From NCBI GenBank assembly GCA_965220695.1, contig OZ244838.1, forward strand, positions 186,001 through 250,000: a DNA stretch of 64,000 bases. Reading direction: 5' to 3'. Under the pieces are notes generated by a model that did not search any database, had not been told where the DNA came from, and saw only the letters and a program-made list of their open reading frames with translations. Below, piece after piece: positions 59,341 through 64,000 of the stretch (the stretch's first letter is position 1; each line of letters opens with the position of its first letter). A program made the translations under genes and the position numbers. Source of the stretch: UBA9620 sp965220695. GTDB taxonomy: Bacteria; Acidobacteriota; Vicinamibacteria; Vicinamibacterales; UBA8438.

Positions 59341-60305
59341 CACCTGTCCTCCCGATCCCGCCGCGCTCGCAGGTCGTCCACCACGGCCTGCAGGTCGTCC
59401 GGGAGCGGCGCCGTGAATGCTACGGCGCCGCCGTCTCGCGGGTGTGTGAAGGCGAGACGATACGCATGCAGGAACGGCCGGTCGAGCGTTGCCAGAATAC
59501 GGTGATCGGCGGCCTGATGCCGGCGCACACCGCCGTAGACCGCGTCGCCGACGACGGGATGGCCGATGCTGTTCAGGTGGACGCGAATCTGATGCTGCCG
59601 GCCGGTGGCGATGGCCACGGTGGCGAGGGTCAGGCCGCGCAGCCGTTCCGTGCCGGTGATTCGGGTGACCGCCGACCGTGCGCGGCGCGCGCGGGTCGAC
59701 ATCTTCTGGCGGTTCACCGGGTCCCGGCCGATGGGCGCCTCGATGCGGCGTCCGGTGTTCAGCAGGCCCCAGACCAGCGCCACGTATTCCTTCTCGACCT
59801 CTCGGGCGGCGAACTGGCGCGACAGTTCCGCGTGCGCGGCGTCGTGCTTCGCGACCACCATCACGCCGGAGGTGCCGCGGTCGAGGCGGTGCACGATGCC
59901 AGGGCGTTGCTCGCCGCCGATACCGCTCAAGCCCTGCACGTGATGAAGCAGCGCATTCACGAGCGTGCCGCTGTTGTGACCGGCGGCGGGGTGTACGACC
60001 ATGCCGGCCGGCTTGTTGACGACGACGACATCGGGGTCGTCGTGCAGGATCATGCAGGGTATGGCCTCCGCCGCGGGGGTCGACGGCACGGCCGGCGGAA
60101 TATCGAGGTCGACGACGTCGCCCGGATGGACGGCGTGGCTGGCCCGAACCGGTTGCCGGTTGAGCAGGACGTGACCGTTTCTGATCAGGCGCTGGATCTG
60201 CGAACGCGTACGGGTTGGAAGCACCGCGGTGATGAAGTGATCGAGACGGGCGCCGTCATGGTCGTCCGTGACTTCCAGGCGTTCGCTGGCGTCAGCGGGG
60301 GACAT
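59340..60305 (-). CDS. RluA/RluD-family pseudouridine synthase
   Basis: A 321-residue RNA-modifying enzyme. An N-terminal S4 domain (about 15-70; RSQIQRLIRNGHVLLNRQPV) precedes the catalytic domain with VHRLDRGTSGVMVVAKHDAA (catalytic Asp). KEYVALVWG, TGRQHQIRVHLNSIGHPVVG and the end RPFLHAYRLAFTHPRDG follow the RluD pattern. RluD makes three pseudouridines in 23S helix 69; other RluA members modify other sites, so the target is not certain. It follows lgt by 36 bases. Confidence 0.92.
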   Translation of the reverse strand: MSPADASERLEVTDDHDGARLDHFITAVLPTRTRSQIQRLIRNGHVLLNRQPVRASHAVHPGDVVDLDIPPAVPSTPAAEAIPCMILHDDPDVVVVNKPAGMVVHPAAGHNSGTLVNALLHHVQGLSGIGGEQRPGIVHRLDRGTSGVMVVAKHDAAHAELSRQFAAREVEKEYVALVWGLLNTGRRIEAPIGRDPVNRQKMSTRARRARSAVTRITGTERLRGLTLATVAIATGRQHQIRVHLNSIGHPVVGDAVYGGVRRHQAADHRILATLDRPFLHAYRLAFTHPRDGGAVAFTAPLPDDLQAVVDDLRARRDREDR

Positions 60306-60341
60306 CGCGTCTTGGTCAGGAACTGACGAGGGCGCAGACTC

Positions 60342-61157
60342 TTATGCGGCTCGTTGCTGGTGCGATCTCGGGGAGGCATCGTTCTCGGGACCACGACGGC
60401 CCAGATAGACGAGCATCACGAGACTGATCGGCACGATCAGCGCCGACACGAACTGCGAGGTCGGGACGGTGTCGAACACCATTCCGCGCGGATCGCCCCG
60501 GTAGAACTCGATCACCATGCGGGCACTGCCGTAGAGCAGCAGATAGGTCCAGAACGTGCGTCCGGGAAACGAGCGCCAGTGACGCTCGCCGAACAGCAGA
60601 ACGGCGAGGATGAGCAGCACCGCGACCGCCTCGTACACCTGGGTGGGATGCAGCGCGATCTCGAGCGGGGTGCCGACGTTGGCCGCCGCCAGCGTATTGG
60701 TGAAGGTGATGCCCCAGGCCGCATCCGTGGCCGAGCCGTAGCAGCAACCGGCCAGCAGGCACCCCATGCGGCCGACCCCCTGGGCGAGCGCGATGCCGGG
60801 GGCGAACAGGTCGCAGGTGGTCCAGAGCGGCAGACGATGGCGGCGGATGTACCACCACGCGGCAGGGACCGCCAGCAGCAGCCCGCCATAGAAGACGCCT
60901 CCGGATTTCACGAGCACCATCAACTGCGCCGGGTCGCTCGTGAAGCGGTCGAAGTCCACGACCACCAGCAGCAGCTTCGCGCCGACCAGCGCACTGACGA
61001 TCGCGAGTATGCCGAGATCCATGACCCGCTGGCCGTTCAGGCCGGCGCGGGCGGCGCGCCGCAGCCCGAACTGCAGCGCCACGATGTAGGCGGCCGCCAG
61101 GAGGACGCCGTAACTGTAGATGCTGACCGGGCCGAGTTCAAACAGCAGTGGATACAT
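60342..61157 (-). CDS. lgt: Prolipoprotein diacylglyceryl transferase
   Basis: Seven-helix inner-membrane enzyme (271 residues) that attaches diacylglycerol to the lipobox Cys, the first step of lipoprotein maturation. Signature GVGRMGCLLAGCCYGSATD is the Cys-rich variant of the Lgt motif, and EIALHPTQVYEAVAVLL and IEFYRGDPRGM with FVSALIVPISLVMLV complete it. Its start overlaps the lspA 3' end by 20 bases. Its substrates here include the TPR and HEAT-cyclophilin lipoproteins. Confidence 0.95.
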   Translation of the reverse strand: MYPLLFELGPVSIYSYGVLLAAAYIVALQFGLRRAARAGLNGQRVMDLGILAIVSALVGAKLLLVVVDFDRFTSDPAQLMVLVKSGGVFYGGLLLAVPAAWWYIRRHRLPLWTTCDLFAPGIALAQGVGRMGCLLAGCCYGSATDAAWGITFTNTLAAANVGTPLEIALHPTQVYEAVAVLLILAVLLFGERHWRSFPGRTFWTYLLLYGSARMVIEFYRGDPRGMVFDTVPTSQFVSALIVPISLVMLVYLGRRGPENDASPRSHQQRAA

Positions 61158-61698
61158 CGGTGCCGCTCGCTACGAACATGTCCAGGATAAGGAGACCCGC
61201 GCCCGCCGTGATCGCCGAGTCGGCGACGTTGAACGCCCAGAAATGATAGGTCCGCCAGTAGACATCGACGAAATCGACCACGTGGCCTGTCGAGGCGCGG
61301 TCGATCAGGTTGCCGAGCGCGCCGCCCATGATGAGCGCCAGCCCGACCCGGGCCAGCGTTTCACGGGGGCCGACCCGCCACGCGTAGGCGCCGATCGCCG
61401 CCAGTGCGATCAGTGCGATGCCGGTCATCAGATGCTGTTTGTTCTCTATGCTCGCCGCATCGAGGAATCCGAAGGCGGCGCCGGTATTCTGCACGTGCAC
61501 CAGGTTGAGAAAGCCCGGGATCACCACGATCGCGTCGTAGAGATCGATCGAGGCCACGACCAGCCTCTTGGTCACCTGGTCGAGCCCCAGGATGAGGATG
61601 GCGATCATCGCCATGGCGCGCTGGGTCATCACGCCGGAATCCTCGACCCCCGTTGGAGTCGGTGACACGCCCGGTGCGATCCTGGACTCGCTGGTCAT
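61138..61698 (-). CDS. lspA: Lipoprotein signal peptidase (signal peptidase II)
   Basis: Four-helix aspartic protease (186 residues) that removes the signal peptide after lipidation. Catalytic Asp residues are in GGALGNLIDRASTGHVVDFV and FWAFNVADSAITAGAGLL; NTGAAFGFLD and LDQVTKRLVV are other family marks. The first 23 residues are polar and atypical; ATG 61629 (MTQRAMAMIAILILGLDQV) would give a normal length and is an alternative start. It lies 15 bases after ileS, the common ileS-lspA pairing. Confidence 0.94.
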   Translation of the reverse strand: MTSESRIAPGVSPTPTGVEDSGVMTQRAMAMIAILILGLDQVTKRLVVASIDLYDAIVVIPGFLNLVHVQNTGAAFGFLDAASIENKQHLMTGIALIALAAIGAYAWRVGPRETLARVGLALIMGGALGNLIDRASTGHVVDFVDVYWRTYHFWAFNVADSAITAGAGLLILDMFVASGTDVSTAV

Positions 61699-61713
61699 GA
61701 GGCAAAGCGTTGG

Positions 61714-64000
61714 TCAAGCCACCGGCGCCGGCGTTTCCGACAGCGCGTCCGCGCATCGCTCGCAGACGTCCGCGTCGCCGCCGCCGGCGGGCCGGATCCA
61801 GCGCCAGCAGCGGGGACACTTGGCGGCCTCGCTGCGTCGCGCCTCGATGCGGGCGCTGCCCAGCGCGTCGCGAAAGAGGGCGCCGTCTCCGGCCGCGACG
61901 GCGCTGCCGGTGTTCACGGTGACCGCCGAGGTGATGAACAGGGTCGGCAGGTCGTCAACGTGGCGCGCCAGCAGTGTCGCCAGCTCGCCGTCGGCGGTCA
62001 GGGTGACGGTCGCCTCGAGGGACGTACCCACCACCTTGTTCCGTCGCATCTGTTCCAGTTCGACGTTGACGGCGTCACGCAGACTGAGCAGCCGGCCCCA
62101 GCGGTCGAGCAGCAGCGGATCGACCAGCGCATCGGGTGCCGAAGGAAAGTCCGCGAGATGCACGCTGTCAGCGTCGGCCCCCGGTAGATTGCGCCACAAC
62201 TCGTCCGCGGTGATCGGCAGAATCGGCGCGAGCAGACGGGTCAGCCCGTCGACGATTGTGTGGATCGCCGTCTGTGCCGACCGGCGCGCATCCGAATCTG
62301 GACCGAAAGTGTAGAGCCGGTCCTTCGAGATATCGACGTAGAACGCGCTCAGGTCGACCGTGAGGTAGTGGTTGAGCGTGTGCACGGCCGACTGGAACTC
62401 GTACCGGTCGTAGGCGCGCAGGACGCGAGTCGCCACCTCGCCGTAGCGGGCGAGAGCGTAACGGTCCACCTCCTGCAACACCTCCGGTGCGAGCGCATCG
62501 GCGGCCGGGTCGAAGTCATACAGATTCGCCACCAGAATCCGTAGCGTATTCCTGATCTTGCGATACGCTTCAATGACTCGCGCCAGCACCTGCGGGCCGA
62601 TGCGCACCTCTTCGCGATAGTCGACCATGGCGACCCAGAGCCGCAGCACCTCGGCGCCGCTCTGCGTGATGATGGTCTGCGGGTCGATGGTGTTCCCGAG
62701 CGACTTCGACATCTTGCGGCCAGTTTCGTCGACCACGAAACCGTGGGTGATGACCTGCCGGTACGGCGCGGCGTTCCTCGTCCCGAGGCCGACCAGCAAC
62801 GAGCTGTGGAACCACCCCCGGTATTGGTCGCTGCCTTCCAGATAGACCGTGTACGGCCACTGCAGTTCCGGATGGTCGCCCAGTACACCTTCGTGACTCG
62901 ATCCCGAGTCGAACCAGACATCCAGAATGTCGCGTTCACGTTCGAACGCCTCGCCGCCGCAGCGCGGGCAGTGCAGGCCGTCCGGCACGAATTCGGCGAG
63001 ATCGCGCTCGTACCAGGCATCTGCGCCATATTCGGCGAACACGGCTGCGGCGCGCTCGGTCAGCGCCGTGGTCAGCAGCGCCTCGCCGCACCCCGTGCAG
63101 TGCAGCGCGGGAATCGGCACCCCCCATGAGCGCTGGCGCGAGATGCACCAGTCCGGCCGGCTGACCAGCATGTTGTGGATTCGTTCCTCGCCCCAGGCGG
63201 GAAACCACTCGACCTGCTTGACGGCCGAGAGCGCGCGACCCCGCAGGTCGTTCGTGTCCATGGCGATGAACCACTGCCAGGTGGCCAGGAAGATCACCGG
63301 GTGATGGCACCGCCAGCAGTGCGGGTAGGCGTGGTCGACCGTGTCGCGGCGCCACAACCGGCCGGCGGCAGCCAGCGCCGCTTCCACCTTGGGGTTGGCA
63401 TCGAAGACCTTCTCGCCGCCGACGACGCCCACATCGTCGTCGAATCGTCCCGATGGACCGATCGGAGCATAGATCTCCAGTCCGTACCGCACCCCGGTGA
63501 CATAGTCGTCGGCGCCGTGCCCCGGCGAGGTGTGGACCGCGCCGGTGCCCTGTTCCAGCGTGACGTAGTCGGCCAGCACGCCAATCGAATCGCGATCGTA
63601 GAGCGGGTGTCGGAATCGCAGCCCCTCGCAGTCGCGGCCTTTCAGGCTCGCGAGCCGGACGCCGAAATCACGCCCGACGGCGTCGGCGACGGTACCTGCG
63701 AGCTGCTCCGCCACGATGACGGCGGTACCGTCGACGTCATAGACGCCGTAGTCGAAGTCGGGGTGGAACGCGACGGCCAGGTTCGAGGGAATCGTCCAGG
63801 GCGTGGTGGTCCAGATCAGCACCGACACCGGTCGGTTCGCCAGTACGGGGGCGCGTTCGACCAACTGGCGGGCACTGTCCGAACGCAGTGGAAACTCCAC
63901 GTGGATGGATGGCGAGGCGTGGTTCTCGTAGTCGACTTCGGCCTCGGCAAGCGCGGTGCGGCAACGCAGACACCAGTGGACCGGCTTTTTCCCCTTGTAG
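61714..64000 (-). CDS. ileS: Isoleucyl-tRNA synthetase, C-terminal 761 residues
   Basis: Class I synthetase cut by the right edge; the reading frame continues past 64000, so the HIGH motif is outside. Visible parts include YKGKKPVHWCLRCRTALAEA (zinc-site region), the editing domain with LIWTTTPWTIPSNLAVAFHP and GAVHTSPGHGADDYVTGVRY, SRQRSWGVPIPALHCTGCGE, and KMSKSLGNTID (KMSKS). The C-terminus holds the second zinc site CPRCWRWIRPAGGGDADVCE then RC. This bacterial form with C-terminal zinc is the usual mupirocin-sensitive type; that is a family statement, not read from a specific residue. Confidence 0.96.
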   Translation of the reverse strand, partial: YKGKKPVHWCLRCRTALAEAEVDYENHASPSIHVEFPLRSDSARQLVERAPVLANRPVSVLIWTTTPWTIPSNLAVAFHPDFDYGVYDVDGTAVIVAEQLAGTVADAVGRDFGVRLASLKGRDCEGLRFRHPLYDRDSIGVLADYVTLEQGTGAVHTSPGHGADDYVTGVRYGLEIYAPIGPSGRFDDDVGVVGGEKVFDANPKVEAALAAAGRLWRRDTVDHAYPHCWRCHHPVIFLATWQWFIAMDTNDLRGRALSAVKQVEWFPAWGEERIHNMLVSRPDWCISRQRSWGVPIPALHCTGCGEALLTTALTERAAAVFAEYGADAWYERDLAEFVPDGLHCPRCGGEAFERERDILDVWFDSGSSHEGVLGDHPELQWPYTVYLEGSDQYRGWFHSSLLVGLGTRNAAPYRQVITHGFVVDETGRKMSKSLGNTIDPQTIITQSGAEVLRLWVAMVDYREEVRIGPQVLARVIEAYRKIRNTLRILVANLYDFDPAADALAPEVLQEVDRYALARYGEVATRVLRAYDRYEFQSAVHTLNHYLTVDLSAFYVDISKDRLYTFGPDSDARRSAQTAIHTIVDGLTRLLAPILPITADELWRNLPGADADSVHLADFPSAPDALVDPLLLDRWGRLLSLRDAVNVELEQMRRNKVVGTSLEATVTLTADGELATLLARHVDDLPTLFITSAVTVNTGSAVAAGDGALFRDALGSARIEARRSEAAKCPRCWRWIRPAGGGDADVCERCADALSETPAPVA

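Overview
The window is GC-rich, densely coded bacterial chromosome. It carries the core genes of a diderm that makes an LPS-type outer membrane: lptD, lgt, lspA, a TonB/ExbB/ExbD set, and the ftsW-murG-murC-ftsQ-ftsA-ftsZ division cluster. The gene mix points to Acidobacteriota, perhaps the Vicinamibacteria: a TPR protein with a carboxypeptidase-regulatory-like domain, a HEAT-cyclophilin lipoprotein, a membrane pyrophosphatase, LarB and a long-form RmlA. This is inference from gene content; no rRNA is present.

Layout. 0.1-7.3 kb (+): division and cell wall genes. 7.3-16.2 kb (-): larB, mutS2, dnaG, rpoD, a CAU tRNA, a zinc-ribbon coiled-coil protein and a small SpoVG-like protein. 16.3-20.1 kb (+): citrate synthase, lepA, lepB. 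20.2-25.3 kb (-): glyA, a DinG-type helicase, a TPR protein and yggS. 25.4-29.0 kb: thiC, a small exported protein on the minus strand, and an M20 peptidase. 29.1-35.9 kb (-): folC, lptD, rmlA, rmlB and an RMD-like reductase, tightly packed. 36.0-39.5 kb: the HEAT-cyclophilin lipoprotein (+) and ddl (-). 39.6-43.8 kb (+): tgt-yajC-secD-secF. 43.9-49.7 kb (+): uppP, hppA, tonB-exbB-exbD-exbD. 50.1-53.5 kb: a TPR lipoprotein (-) and a bifunctional (p)ppGpp enzyme (+), divergent. 53.9-55.2 kb (-): a Cys-rich protein, rpmB, ridA. 55.6-58.8 kb (+): a DksA/TraR-type protein and lon. 58.8-64 kb (-): ileS (running off the right edge), lspA, lgt, rluD-like and a NUDIX hydrolase.

Several blocks act together. 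Envelope work dominates: lipid II synthesis and flipping (murC, murG, ddl, uppP, ftsW), lipoprotein maturation (lgt, lspA), protein export (lepB, secDF, yajC), LPS transport with nucleotide-sugar supply (lptD with rmlA/rmlB), and energised outer-membrane uptake (tonB/exb). Stringent-response and proteostasis genes (relA/spoT, dksA-like, lon, lepA) are the second theme.

The most unusual content lies between genes. A dispersed element, about 164 bp in its two full copies, has inverted hairpin-like ends. In four places its terminal TAG is exactly the stop codon of the adjoining gene (glyA, exbD2, ridA, dksA-like), and in one copy the far end supplies the likely start codon of dinG. A 59-bp tandem repeat before lepA makes two 20-codon mini-ORFs, each joined to the next start, and finally to lepA, by an ATGA overlap. 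A separate 45-bp palindrome-bearing repeat is amplified in tandem after relA. No CRISPR array, transposase, prophage or rRNA was seen.
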